DNA of 64,000 bases, taken from contig BCGQ01000003.1 in NCBI GenBank assembly GCA_001599355.1, forward strand, positions 1,242,468 to 1,306,467. Direction: 5' to 3'. Position 1 is the first letter of the stretch; every line of letters begins with the position of its first letter. The notes beneath the pieces are model-generated. The model was given only the letters and a program-made list of their open reading frames with translations. It made no database searches and had not been told where the DNA came from. Positions 9,967 to 18,554 of the stretch are shown piece after piece. The stretch is from Nakazawaea peltata. Lineage: Eukaryota; Ascomycota; Pichiomycetes; Alaninales; Pachysolenaceae. Position numbers and translations under genes: made by a program.

Positions 9967-10059
9967 ACTTCCTCAATATATTGGCTTCGTTGTCCGATAC
10001 TTGGTGTGTTCAGTCGTCTTTCAAATCGTTCAACTCCAATCAGCGGTGGTTTTCGCTGA

Positions 10060-10070
10060 GAAAAATTTTC
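10060..10070. promoter_or_regulatory. RRPE-like palindrome between MRPL34 and RPA14
   Basis: GAAAAATTTTC, nearly palindromic, lies 94 bp from the MRPL34 start and 135 bp from the RPA14 start. It could serve either gene. Confidence 0.5.
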
Positions 10071-10138
10071 GTGAGCATTCTACAACTTTGACCCGTAAGT
10101 TTTAGTTTTAGTTTTAGTAATTTGCTACTCTTCTCGGC

Positions 10139-10152
10139 TGAAAAATTTTTCA
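10139..10152. promoter_or_regulatory. RRPE box upstream of RPA14
   Basis: TGAAAAATTTTTCA is a perfect palindromic RRPE, 53 bp before the RPA14 start and 32 bp before a GATGAG PAC core. RRPE plus PAC is the classic promoter signature of RNA polymerase I and ribosome-biogenesis genes. Confidence 0.65.
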
Positions 10153-10183
10153 AGTTCTACTTAAAAGAAAAGAGCTGATTATA

Positions 10184-10189
10184 GATGAG
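10184..10189 (+). promoter_or_regulatory. PAC-core motif upstream of RPA14
   Basis: GATGAG is the core of the PAC element (GCGATGAG, bound by Dot6/Tod6 in S. cerevisiae), just before the start codon and paired with the RRPE at 10139-10152. The core is only six bases long, so support comes from the pairing. Confidence 0.4.
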
Positions 10190-10204
10190 GTAGTAGGAAG
10201 CTAA

Positions 10205-10780
10205 GTGAGGATGATGAACCTGAGACCAAGAAAACTGGCACCAAGTGCCGTTAACACCGCTGTTTCTGTGAAAGTTTCACAAGTTTCATGTATTAGTAAC
10301 GATGAAGCCCAAAAGTTATTGACTACATATTTGGAGAGCGCTGAGCAGGTGGAATCAGCCCTGGTTCAACAGGTTGGTGGGAATGCCGCCGTGATATCGC
10401 AGTTGAAAAGATGTCAAAGAGAGTTGAGAGGATTGGTTCCATTGTCTATGGAAGTTGCTCCTGCTAAGGAAGAGGGTGTTGAAGAGCCTCTGAATAAGAA
10501 GATCAAGTTCGATGAGGAAGAGCCAGTTAACAAAAAGATTAAATTTGAGGATGTGATAGAAAGTGAGGGAGAGAAGGAGGAAGAGGAAGAAGAAAAGGAT
10601 GAAGAAAAGGATGAAGAAGAGGAAGAGGAAGAGGAAGAGGAACTGGAAGAGAAGGAGGTCAAGAAGGAGAAGAAAGAAAAGAAAGAAAAGAAGGAGAAGA
10701 AAGAAAAGAAAGAAAAGAAAGACAAGAAAGACAAGAAAGAAAAGAAGGAGAAGAAGGATAAAAAGAAGAACAAAGACTGA
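10205..10780 (+). CDS. RPA14: RNA polymerase I subunit A14 with long Lys/Glu tail
   Basis: Resembles yeast Rpa14, the partner of Rpa43 in the RNA polymerase I stalk that transcribes rRNA genes in the nucleolus. The match is in the first ~90 residues: NTAVSVKVSQVSCISNDEAQ aligns with the beta strand and SxDE helix of Rpa14, and ISQLKRCQRELRGLVP aligns with its ISQLKRIQRDFKGLPP. The rest (~105-191) is a repetitive acidic then Lys-Glu-Lys tail; two near-identical NKKIKFDEEE-type units precede it. S. cerevisiae Rpa14 (137 aa) lacks this tail. Start could also be Met3 or Met4. An RRPE and PAC pair in the promoter supports the assignment independently. Confidence 0.75.
   Translation: MRMMNLRPRKLAPSAVNTAVSVKVSQVSCISNDEAQKLLTTYLESAEQVESALVQQVGGNAAVISQLKRCQRELRGLVPLSMEVAPAKEEGVEEPLNKKIKFDEEEPVNKKIKFEDVIESEGEKEEEEEEKDEEKDEEEEEEEEEELEEKEVKKEKKEKKEKKEKKEKKEKKDKKDKKEKKEKKDKKKNKD
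10563..10775 (+). repeat. Almost pure purine tract encoding the RPA14 tail
   Basis: About 210 bases of nearly uninterrupted A and G, first GAA/GAG-rich and then AAG/GAA-rich with repeated AAGAAAGAAAAG units. It is in frame with RPA14. Such mirror-like purine tracts are prone to slippage. Confidence 0.8.
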
Positions 10781-11197
10781 TTTGTATAGTATTCTTGATA
10801 GCATTGAAATAGAGATAGATAATTATCAATTAGATAAAGTTGTAATGAGGTTATTGGTGTGGATCATGTTTTGTTGCAGTATCACTGCACTTGAATTCCT
10901 TTCCTCATCGCCCTTCTTCCCTCCCCTGTTCACTCCCCTTTTTATCCTTCCTTTTGCTTCTCTCCCTTTTCTCTCCCTTCTCTTCTACTGTTTAATTCTC
11001 CTGTCTACAGAAACGTAGTGCAATATCAAATTCCCAACTCAGTATCAAGATCTGATAACCATATCCCGTCAAAACTTCCCTCTTAGGAAGTCATCTCTGA
11101 AAATTTTTCTTGTCTCGTCTGTCCTCCGACGATGACTCAAAAAATGCATGGAGTTGATGACTTGATTTGACTAGACGTAAAGAACTAAATAAGAAAT
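10781..11197. promoter_or_regulatory. HOM2 upstream region with Gcn4 site
   Basis: This 417-bp gap has a pyrimidine-rich stretch (10895-10990), an RRPE-like TGAAAATTTTTC (11098-11109) and a TGACTCA Gcn4/bZIP site (11133-11139), 59 bp before HOM2. General amino-acid control of HOM2 is known in yeast. No RNA gene is seen. Confidence 0.6.
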
Positions 11198-12295
11198 ATG
11201 GTTAAGAAGGCTGGTGTTTTAGGTCTGACAGGATCTGTCGGTCAGCGTTTCATCTTGTTATTAGCCGATCACCCGGAATTTGAGCTCGTCGCTTTGGGCG
11301 CTTCTGGAAGATCCGCCGGAAAGAAGTACAAGGATGCCACTTCTTGGAAGCAAACTGCTTTATTGCCAGCTAAATTTGGAGAAATCGAGGTTGTAGAGTG
11401 TAAGGCTGAGCACTTCTTGGAGTGTGACGTTGTTTTCTCCGGACTTGATGCCGATTTTGCTGGACCAATCGAGAAAGAATTTGTCGAAGCTGGTTTGGCC
11501 GTTGTTTCCAACGCTAAGAACTACAGAAGAGAACCAGATGTTCCTTTAATCGTCCCAATTGTTAACGTTGACCATTTGGATGTCATTGCCAAGAAGGTTG
11601 AGGCTCATAAGGCCGCTCATGGTGCCGACAAGAAGCCAGGTTACATTGTATGTATCTCTAACTGTTCTACTGCTGGTTTAGTTGCTCCATTGAAACCATT
11701 GGTCGAGAAATTCGGTCCATTGGACATTTTAACCACCACCACCTTGCAAGCCATCTCTGGTGCTGGTTTCTCTCCAGGTGTCGGTGGTATGGACATCTTA
11801 GATAACATTGTTCCTTACATTAGTGGAGAAGAGGACAAGATCGAATGGGAAACTAAGAAGATTTTGGGTAACATTGCGCTGGATGGTGTCTCTTTTGCCC
11901 CATTGAGCCCAGAAGAATTGAAGGTTTCTGCTCAATGTAACAGAGTCCCAGTTATCGACGGTCACACCGAATGTATCTCTTTGAGATTCAAGAACAGACC
12001 TGCTCCATCTTTGGAACTGGTCAAGTCCTGTTTATCTGAATATGTTTGTGACGCCACCAAGATGGGTTGTCATTCCGCTCCAAAGAACACTATCCATCTT
12101 TTGGAACAACCAGATAGACCACAACCAAGATTGGACAGAGACAGAGATGCCGGTTACGGTGTCTCCGTAGGTAGAGTCAGAGAGGACCCAGTTTTGGACT
12201 ACAAAATGGTCGTCTTGTCTCATAACACCGTCATCGGTGCCGCCGGTGCCGGTATCTTGATTGCCGAGGTCCTTGCTGCCAGAAACTTGATCTAA
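11198..12295 (+). CDS. HOM2: Aspartate-semialdehyde dehydrogenase
   Basis: Converts aspartyl phosphate to aspartate semialdehyde with NADPH, the second step of the aspartate pathway to threonine, methionine and isoleucine. The 365-aa length equals that of yeast Hom2. The N-terminal Rossmann loop reads GVLG-[CTG]-TGSVGQRF; the CTG at 11225-11227 stands where the family has alanine (GATG). The catalytic cysteine is Cys156 in ISNCSTAGLVAPLKPL, at the same number as in yeast. AISGAGFSPGVGGMDILDN and the C-terminal substrate-binding histidine region are present. A TGACTCA site upstream suggests Gcn4-type control. Confidence 0.97.
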   Translation: MVKKAGVLGLTGSVGQRFILLLADHPEFELVALGASGRSAGKKYKDATSWKQTALLPAKFGEIEVVECKAEHFLECDVVFSGLDADFAGPIEKEFVEAGLAVVSNAKNYRREPDVPLIVPIVNVDHLDVIAKKVEAHKAAHGADKKPGYIVCISNCSTAGLVAPLKPLVEKFGPLDILTTTTLQAISGAGFSPGVGGMDILDNIVPYISGEEDKIEWETKKILGNIALDGVSFAPLSPEELKVSAQCNRVPVIDGHTECISLRFKNRPAPSLELVKSCLSEYVCDATKMGCHSAPKNTIHLLEQPDRPQPRLDRDRDAGYGVSVGRVREDPVLDYKMVVLSHNTVIGAAGAGILIAEVLAARNLI

Positions 12296-12350
12296 AATCA
12301 GCATCCCTAAATAAAATAGTACATACATTCCGATTACCCCCTTCTTGTAG

Positions 12351-12365
12351 AGCAATTTACGAATT
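12351..12365 (+). promoter_or_regulatory. AGCAATTTACGAATT promoter element (MIY1)
   Basis: First of a set of near-identical, sense-oriented elements in this window; this copy lies 118 bp before MIY1. See the finding on this motif. Confidence 0.45.
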
Positions 12366-12468
12366 ACTGCGCCGTGCTCCAGATATTTTAATAATTTAAT
12401 AAATTACTTTGATTTTCGTTTTATTAGGGAGACTTTTATAAAGGAGGCAGTGGTGTAGTGGTATAGCG

Positions 12469-13941
12469 ATGGAGTCTATCAGTTTCAAGAGCCGGTCGAT
12501 ATACTGGTATCCTAACAATTTCAATAACATTGTATTACAAAACAAGAATGGGCCTTGTTTTTTGATCTCGTTGATCAATGCCTTAGTTTTGGCCCAAGAG
12601 ACTAAAAAGGAGAGGGTTGCAGCTGCTGGGGCAGCCGTTGTGACAGCGGGAGCGACAACGGCGGACTCGGTGGGAGCTGATGCTGGAGTTTGGGATGAGA
12701 ATCATGCTCCAGAGGAAGACGGTTGGATCCGCGTCAACAAAAAGAAGGGTAACTCTAATGTTGTGTTGGGGGGCAATGGCGGTTCAGGGGGCTGTGGGGG
12801 TTCTTCTATTAAGAGGAAAAGACCCATCACCGAGGAGATGTTGATCCCATTGAAGACTATCATTTCGAAACCTGAGGTCAAACTTCTTGATTTACTCAAT
12901 GAATTGACCCTGTTGCTACTTACTATAACAACTAGTGGCTCGGGTTCCGATGGCGATGACCTCACCCCCATTTTAGATAAATTACCGTTACTTCATTTAG
13001 GTTTGGATATCAACCCTGACTTTGGGGATGGTATTTTGAGGTCAGAGAAGAACCCTGTTCTCGCAATTGGTGATTTGTTGGGTTTGAAAGTGGTTCATGG
13101 TTGGATTCTGCCACCTCAATATAGTGAGTTTTTCGACTCTGAGAACATTCACAACTATGAACAACTTCAAGACTTTAAGTTATCTACAATTGGTCAAATT
13201 GAGAAATACGTCAAGTTGGATAATGATTCAGATATAGATCAGATTATTTCCGAGGTCAATGGACCAGACTCTGAAACAGTAGTCCCTCTTTTAAATAAAT
13301 TGAAAACTGTGAATCAGTTCCTTGCAGAGACTCTGACCGAGTTGACTCCCTACGGCTTATCTCAACTTCAGAATTCTGATACTATTCTACGGTCCGGTGA
13401 GGTGGCTATTTTCTTCAGAAACAATCACTTTAACACTATCTATAAAAGAGGTTCTGAGTTGTACATTTTGTTAATTGATGAAGGTTTCCGTAGCAACGGC
13501 AAACTGTACAATGAATCGCTTGTATGGGAACGCTTGAAAAGTATTAACGGTACTGGTGATGAGTTGGTGGATGGGAATTTTGAGCTGGTCTCAGGAACTG
13601 GCCCTGCTGCAGTTAGCAATCCGTTTGGTGATGCTCCATCAAACTCTGCAGGAACAGGGACCACTGTCACTTACGACGATTACATGGTAGACGATACAGA
13701 TGAATTCGTTACTGCCACCGATGCAGATGCAGCTGTCGCTCTGTCCTTGCAACTGGAGGAAGACGAGCTGTACCTGAAAAATCTTCAAAAGAAATATAAT
13801 GACCAGCAGCAACTGAGATCGAAAGGCTCTGCTTCCTCTAAAAAGAAGAAGAAACAGCTGAAGAAAAAGCTGAATGAGGCCACCTCAAAAGAAAAGCCTC
13901 TGTCAGATTCGCAGCAAAAAGATTCATGTATAATCATGTAG
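12469..13941 (+). CDS. MIY1: MINDY-family K48-specific deubiquitinase with CaaX end
   Basis: MINDY-family cysteine protease (yeast Miy1, human MINDY-1), which trims long K48-linked ubiquitin chains. The catalytic motif is LQNKNGPCFLISLINAL with Cys30 and Gln24 in the MINDY spacing. The histidine is His320 in IFFRNNHFNTIYK, followed by LYILLIDEGF. A Gly/Ala-rich low-complexity insert (~47-115) separates the first motif from the rest. An acidic helix near 425-440 (AAVALSLQLEEDELYLK) resembles a ubiquitin-interacting motif. The protein ends in a Lys-rich stretch and CIIM, a probable farnesylation box that would tether it to membranes; yeast paralogues also end in CaaX-like boxes. The length is 490 aa. 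It ends 30 bp before the convergent protease fossil. Confidence 0.9.
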   Translation: MESISFKSRSIYWYPNNFNNIVLQNKNGPCFLISLINALVLAQETKKERVAAAGAAVVTAGATTADSVGADAGVWDENHAPEEDGWIRVNKKKGNSNVVLGGNGGSGGCGGSSIKRKRPITEEMLIPLKTIISKPEVKLLDLLNELTLLLLTITTSGSGSDGDDLTPILDKLPLLHLGLDINPDFGDGILRSEKNPVLAIGDLLGLKVVHGWILPPQYSEFFDSENIHNYEQLQDFKLSTIGQIEKYVKLDNDSDIDQIISEVNGPDSETVVPLLNKLKTVNQFLAETLTELTPYGLSQLQNSDTILRSGEVAIFFRNNHFNTIYKRGSELYILLIDEGFRSNGKLYNESLVWERLKSINGTGDELVDGNFELVSGTGPAAVSNPFGDAPSNSAGTGTTVTYDDYMVDDTDEFVTATDADAAVALSLQLEEDELYLKNLQKKYNDQQQLRSKGSASSKKKKKQLKKKLNEATSKEKPLSDSQQKDSCIIM

Positions 13942-13971
13942 ATCCTAAAATATAGTTTTGATGTTACTTTT

Positions 13972-14715
13972 TTATTTCATTTCTAACAGAGCCCAATTCA
14001 ATTGGTCCGCATTCCTTGTCACAAATGGAAGTCCCAAGATTATTGGTGGTTCTTTTATTTGTTTCTCAATGATAAAAAACCGAATTCTCTGTTTTTGACC
14101 GTTGTCAAACTGGATGGTTAATTCTACTCCCTGTGTAGCCTCAAAGATATTCCCTTTTAAAGCGCCGTCCATTCGTTTTGGATTCTGTAATTCGAATACC
14201 TCATAATCGGGGGTCTTCTCTATGACATCACCATAATTGAGTCTTAAAAACTCCTCATCGATCAAATTCGCAAATGACCCAGAATCAATCATCATACTTG
14301 CTCTAAGGTTCTTCTCTGCAATCAATGCACTAATAATGAATTGAGAATTCTCTTCCGGTTGTAACCTGAATGGATCTGCGGGTGAGCTCAGTTCAAGTCT
14401 ACGCACAGGAATCACTTTCTTCGATGTGCAGCTATGTTTCCGATGGACCTTTAGCTTTTTGGGCTCTGAGCTTTGCTCAATCGACTCCATCAGATCTAAT
14501 AGCGCTCTTTCCGTATTAGCCAATTCTTTCAATATAAATGGGAATTTGTCTAACCATTCTGGTACTCTTTCACTCCTGTATTTCTCTTCTACTTCTAATC
14601 TGTATTCTTCCATTATTTGTTGTTGGGTGCCTGCTGATGGATTGGTATGGAGACTTTCTTGCAAATAAAAAAAGGGGGTAACGCTGGGTTTTTTTTTTTT
14701 TTTTTTTGCTGACAC
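13972..14715 (-). mobile_element. Ty3/gypsy-type aspartic protease domain, isolated fossil or co-opted copy
   Basis: Open frame of up to 247 aa; an inner Met at 14613 would give 213 aa. The C-terminal ~125 residues look like a Ty3/gypsy pol retropepsin: a strand ending in MMIDSGSFANLIDEEF (DSG active-site type) and the closing IILGLPFVTRNADQLNW, which corresponds to ILGLPWL in fungal gypsy elements. The N-terminal part is charged and coiled-coil-like, perhaps gag-derived. No reverse transcriptase, integrase or terminal repeat was recognised nearby. It sits between the MIY1 and YKU70 loci with a 19-base T run (14689-14707). It is either a remnant of an old insertion or a protease kept by the host, since the frame is open; age cannot be judged from one copy. 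Confidence 0.65.
14689..14707. repeat. T19 homopolymer
   Basis: Nineteen consecutive T on the plus strand, read as the Lys run near the N-terminus of the protease frame on the minus strand. This suggests that the longest start of that frame is not the real one. Confidence 0.8.
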
Positions 14716-15208
14716 AAAAGTCTTACCGAGAGAAATGGAGAAGGGGGGAAGGGGGGAAGGGGGTCAGAAGACAGTATTTCAATGGAACAACTAGAAAAAT
14801 ACACATAATTGGAAGTGAATAGTTCGATTCCTGGTTTAAAAATCTATTACTCATAACAGAACAGTAACCTGAAAACATTTTCTACATGACCTCCTCTCCT
14901 TCTATTGCCCTCTATAAAATATATTTTTTATATTGCTAACAACCAAAGCAGTAAATTCTAATTGTATACACTGACTATTTAAAATCAAAAGCCTGTTTCT
15001 GCAAACCATTAATTACCCTACGTATATAGTGATCCGAACACAACCTTGGGAAGCCTCATTCAACATCATACCATCTATTTATGCACTTTCACCCGTTCCT
15101 ATCTTTGCTGTCTTTCCCCGGATAACCCCCAATTGTGCTTAGCAATTTACGAATTATCAACACCCTAACGCGTAGCTCAGATTTGAAAAATTACCCGCCT
15201 TTAACGTG
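14716..15208. other. Gap between protease fossil and YKU70
   Basis: 493 bp. It has a G-rich run (GGGGGAAGGGGGGAAGG, 14744-14760), a tRNA T-arm-like TTCGATTCC (14824-14832) without an A box, and the promoter element AGCAATTTACGAATT at 15141-15155. No long terminal repeat could be delimited by eye. Confidence 0.6.
15141..15155 (+). promoter_or_regulatory. AGCAATTTACGAATT promoter element (YKU70)
   Basis: Exact copy of the element at 12351-12365, in sense orientation and 68 bp before the YKU70 start codon. Confidence 0.5.
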
Positions 15209-17242
15209 ATGGGGTTCTTGCAAAAGTTGCAGAACAACGAGAATAGCACATTTAGAACCATGAGTGACTCCAATGTGAAATATGAAGACATAGTGGGGAA
15301 GAAGGTATGTCAATTTGGAATTAGACCCTCATATATACCCAATAATACCTACTAACTTTAACTATAGCCCTTTGAAATCAAAGAAGGCATTTCCTTCTGT
15401 ATTGAGATAACCGCCAATATGATCCAGAAGGATGAAAAATTGGGCCAATCTCCACTTGAAGAGATACTCAGAGCCGTCCAAGATACAATGGCTACATTGG
15501 TGATCACCCTCCCCAATACAGGTGTCGGATGTTACCTTTATAATGTAGCAGGAGCTAGTGATGGTGTGGTGAAGTTGCTTGAGCTCAAGGATTTGAATGC
15601 AAAAGATACCAAAGAATTGTCTGATTTGATCGAGGATGTCAAGGAAGGGAGAATTAAATTACCAGAGATGTTTCCCCCAGCAGAAGAGGGCTCTAAACCA
15701 GGTCTATTTCCTCTGCTCTCCACAATTCAAGAAGACTTTTTATACACGAGATCCACATACAAGACAAAACCTTATAACGAGAAAAAGATCTTACTTTTCA
15801 CCGATAACGATAAACCATACCAGGGGAATTATCAATCTGAGTTATCGCTCCGTAAATTGCTTGGAGATTTCTACGATCTTTACATTAAAGTAATCCCTTT
15901 CTTTATACAATCAGGGGCTCTGGAATTCGACTTTTCTGAGTATGGTAGGATTTTGTTCAGGGGTGAAACAGATGAACAAGACACATCCGGACTTTCTACA
16001 ATCGATACATCTAAAGTAAAAGATAAAATCAGCCGTTTAAAAGAGGTAAAACGGATCCAATATTCTTGCCCATTAGAGATAGCTCCGGGAGTTGTCGCGT
16101 CTGTGAAAGGATTTGCGATTTATGCCCATGAAAAGGTCCCGGGGAGTATCAGGATCGATCTGGAAGGCCATATAGTATCTACAACTAGTATAATGGTGGA
16201 TGAAAAGACCGGTGAAGAGCTTGAGAAAGGGGATTCTACCAATCCACAAGTAATAAAACTGTTTAAAGTAGGTGATCGGGACTGGCTTCCGTTAACAGGG
16301 CCACAACTTGAGAAAATCAAACTGTTTGAAACGTCAACAGATCTCCAAAAACCTTTCTTGAGAATTGTTGGCTTCAGAGACATGTCCCATTTCTTACCTC
16401 ACTATAATGTTGCTAAGTCTACTTTCATTACTCTGGATAACAGTGGGTCAAATGCAACCCAAGTAAGATATGCACATAGCCAGCGTACTATCCTGTCTCT
16501 CTACCAAGCTATGATGAAGACCAACAAATATGCAGTTGTATGGGGCTTCAGCAGAGCCAATTCTTCTCCTGCATTATACTCCCTCGTTCCGTCAACTTAC
16601 CCCCAAGGGTTCTCACTTGTACGTTTCCCATATCGTGACGATATTAGACAACTTCCTCCTACTCTCCACAGCGATGAGGTTCCATCTGAACAAATCGTAG
16701 ATTTATATAAGCAAATCCTAAAACTGTTCTATATGAGGAAAGGCTATGTGCCTCTGGATCATGAGAACCCTGTGCTTCGTTGGCACTATAAAATCATTCG
16801 AGATGAGTTCTGTCAGACTGAAATCGAACTGGATCTGTTAACAGAACACAACGAATTCACACAGAAGTATCTCGATCAGTTCGATAAAACTAAGCAGTAT
16901 TTACGTAACGTGAGGAGAGCCATCAAGTCGAATGGCAGTGAGTCAATGCTTAAAGAGTTGAATTCCATCTTGAATAAAATTCAAATTACAGAAACTTTCA
17001 ACGAAAAGAAGCAGAAGAAAGCACTGACGACTTCAGCCGCACCGTCCGGACCGACTCTCACTCATCTGCAGGTCATTGAAGGCTACAAAAACAACACTCT
17101 CATCCAATTTAAAGTACCCCAATTGAGGAATTACATACGTAGTAACGGGATCCCAACCGCAGGGTTCGGAGTGGGATCAAAAGACATGTGTATCGGAGCA
17201 ATTAGCGAGTACCTCGGAAACCAGAAAGATATCAAGAAGTAA
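15209..17242 (+). CDS. YKU70: Ku70 DNA end-binding protein (two exons)
   Basis: Ku70 subunit of the Ku heterodimer, which binds DNA ends in non-homologous end joining and protects telomeres. Exon 1 (15209-15304) and exon 2 (15368-17242) join in phase 0 across a 63-bp intron to give 656 aa. Without the intron the first strand of the vWA domain (PFEIKEGISFCIEITANM) is lost, and it matches FDIHEGILFCIELSETMF in S. cerevisiae. Then come the vWA domain, the Ku core (EVKRIQYSCPLEI, GSIRIDLEGH) and the C-terminal arm. A SAP-like motif follows near the end (FKVPQLRNYIRSNGIPTAGF). An inner Met at 15260 is an alternative start. The stop lies 46 bp from the convergent aldo-keto reductase stop. Confidence 0.93.
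15305..15367 (+). other. YKU70 spliceosomal intron
   Basis: 63 bp with 5' GTATGT, branch site TACTAAC at 15350-15356 and 3' TAG at 15365-15367. Only 11 bases separate the branch motif from the acceptor AG. All three signals match the yeast consensus, and splicing restores the conserved Ku70 N-terminus. Confidence 0.92.
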
Positions 17243-17288
17243 CTTTTTTTATTTGGATCATATAATCTATATATTAATCGAATTAAAT

Positions 17289-18239
17289 TTATTCGTCATC
17301 GTCGAAAACAACGAAACTACCCCAGTTAGGGTTAAGGAAACGCTTTGGACCACCCAAGGAGTCGGCCAAGTTGTCGATAGTCTTCATGTCCTCATCGGTC
17401 AACTTGACAACTTGCAAGTTGCTGACGATTCTCTCGTGCTTGACAGACTTTGGCAAGACAACGTTACCTCTGCAAACTTGCCATGAGATCATGACACACA
17501 GGGTAGAGATTGGCTCACCGGTGGTGGAGTCAGTGTAGTGAGAAGCAATCTCCTTAAGAGTTGGGTCGACGAACAATGGAGAGTCCAAAGATCCCAATGG
17601 AGAGTACAGCTCAACAACGATGTTGTGGTCACGACACCATTTGATCAACTTGTGTTGTGGAAGGTATGGGTGACACTCAACTTGGTTAACGGCAGGTGGG
17701 TGACGGAAGATTGGACTGTTGAACAAGATCTCCAACTTCTTGACGGAGAAGTTAGAAACACCAATGTTCTTGGTCTTACCAGAGTCGAGACACTTTTGGA
17801 ACAACTCGTAACTGTTAGTGAAGTCCCAGTTTGGAACAATGTCACGCTCTCCCTTCTCGTTGACTGGAACCCAAGGTGGACTACCCTTAGGGTTCAAGTA
17901 AACTGGCCAGTGCATCAAGTACAAGTCAAGGTACTCAAGACCCAAGTCACTCAAGGTCTTCTCAAGACACAGAACTGGGTCACCGTGCATGGTAGATGGC
18001 AACTTAGAAGTGATGAAGATCTCTTCACGTGGGACACCACTCAGCTTGATGGCACGACCGACATCAACCTCGTTATCGTACAGCATCAGACCGTCGATGT
18101 GTCTGTAACCAGCCTTCAAGGCAGCAACGACGGCATCAAAACCTTCGTTGAACTTGGATCTCCAAGTTCCCAATCCCATAGCTGGGATCTTCTCACCATT
18201 AGCTAAGGTGATAATCTCGTCACAAGTGTAAGTAGACAT
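17289..18239 (-). CDS. NADPH-dependent aldo-keto reductase
   Basis: Aldo-keto reductase of the GCY1/YPR1/GRE3 type, reducing carbonyls or polyols with NADPH in the cytosol; the exact substrate is unknown. From the chosen start (316 aa) the catalytic tetrad is Asp49, Tyr54, Lys79 (FITSKLP) and His110 (LMHWP), and LPKSVKHERIVSN is the cofactor phosphate site. An upstream in-frame Met at 18281 would add 14 residues. It lies within about 10 bp of a TATAAATA box (18291-18298), so transcription should begin downstream of it and 18239 is preferred. CTG codons 51 and 53 give HIDG-x-M-x-YDNE; the PROSITE aldo-keto signature wants Ala or Ser at the first, again arguing for CUG = Ala. Confidence 0.92.
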   Translation of the reverse strand: MSTYTCDEIITLANGEKIPAMGLGTWRSKFNEGFDAVVAALKAGYRHIDGLMLYDNEVDVGRAIKLSGVPREEIFITSKLPSTMHGDPVLCLEKTLSDLGLEYLDLYLMHWPVYLNPKGSPPWVPVNEKGERDIVPNWDFTNSYELFQKCLDSGKTKNIGVSNFSVKKLEILFNSPIFRHPPAVNQVECHPYLPQHKLIKWCRDHNIVVELYSPLGSLDSPLFVDPTLKEIASHYTDSTTGEPISTLCVMISWQVCRGNVVLPKSVKHERIVSNLQVVKLTDEDMKTIDNLADSLGGPKRFLNPNWGSFVVFDDDE

Positions 18240-18290
18240 GTTTCTCAATGATGATGTTATCAGATCAAACAATCTTGGCAATAATCTCGA

Positions 18291-18298
18291 TATTTATA
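18291..18298 (-). promoter_or_regulatory. TATA box of the aldo-keto reductase gene
   Basis: TATAAATA on the minus strand, 52 bp before the preferred ATG at 18239 and only about 10 bp before the upstream ATG at 18281. It decides the start choice. Confidence 0.6.
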
Positions 18299-18542
18299 CC
18301 GTGAAAAATTCAAACTTGGCCGTTCCAATTTTTCGGCTAGTTGCAGCGCAAACTTCTACCTTAATGGTTATCGGTTTCTCCTATCAAAGCTTATCTAAAC
18401 ACCGATAGAGAAAGGTAGCCGCGCAGCACACAGGCGTCTATCTGTCTCGATTAGGTAATTAAATGAAGAGCGAAATATTAGAAACTAAGACATAGCAAAA
18501 TACAAAATTCTGAAGACGAAAAGTCGTGTACCGCCGATTTAC

Positions 18543-18554
18543 TGAAAAATTTTC
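18543..18554 (+). promoter_or_regulatory. RRPE-like box upstream of MRPL33
   Basis: TGAAAAATTTTC lies 76 bp before the MRPL33 start codon, an exact match to the RRPE core. It is the third mitochondrial ribosomal gene here with this element in its upstream gap. Confidence 0.55.

Noticed and set aside
10355-10804. Antisense Phe/Leu- and Ser-rich frames opposite RPA14
   Set aside because: They are mirror translations of the purine repeat tail.
12443-12475. tRNA A-box-like TGGTGTAGTGG just before MIY1
   Set aside because: No B box or cloverleaf pairing follows, and it overlaps the MIY1 start.
14824-14832. tRNA T-loop-like TTCGATTCC
   Set aside because: The flanks do not pair as a T stem and no A box lies upstream.
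18240-18281. Upstream start of the aldo-keto reductase
   Set aside because: It is only about 10 bp from the TATA box, so it is unlikely to be in the transcript.
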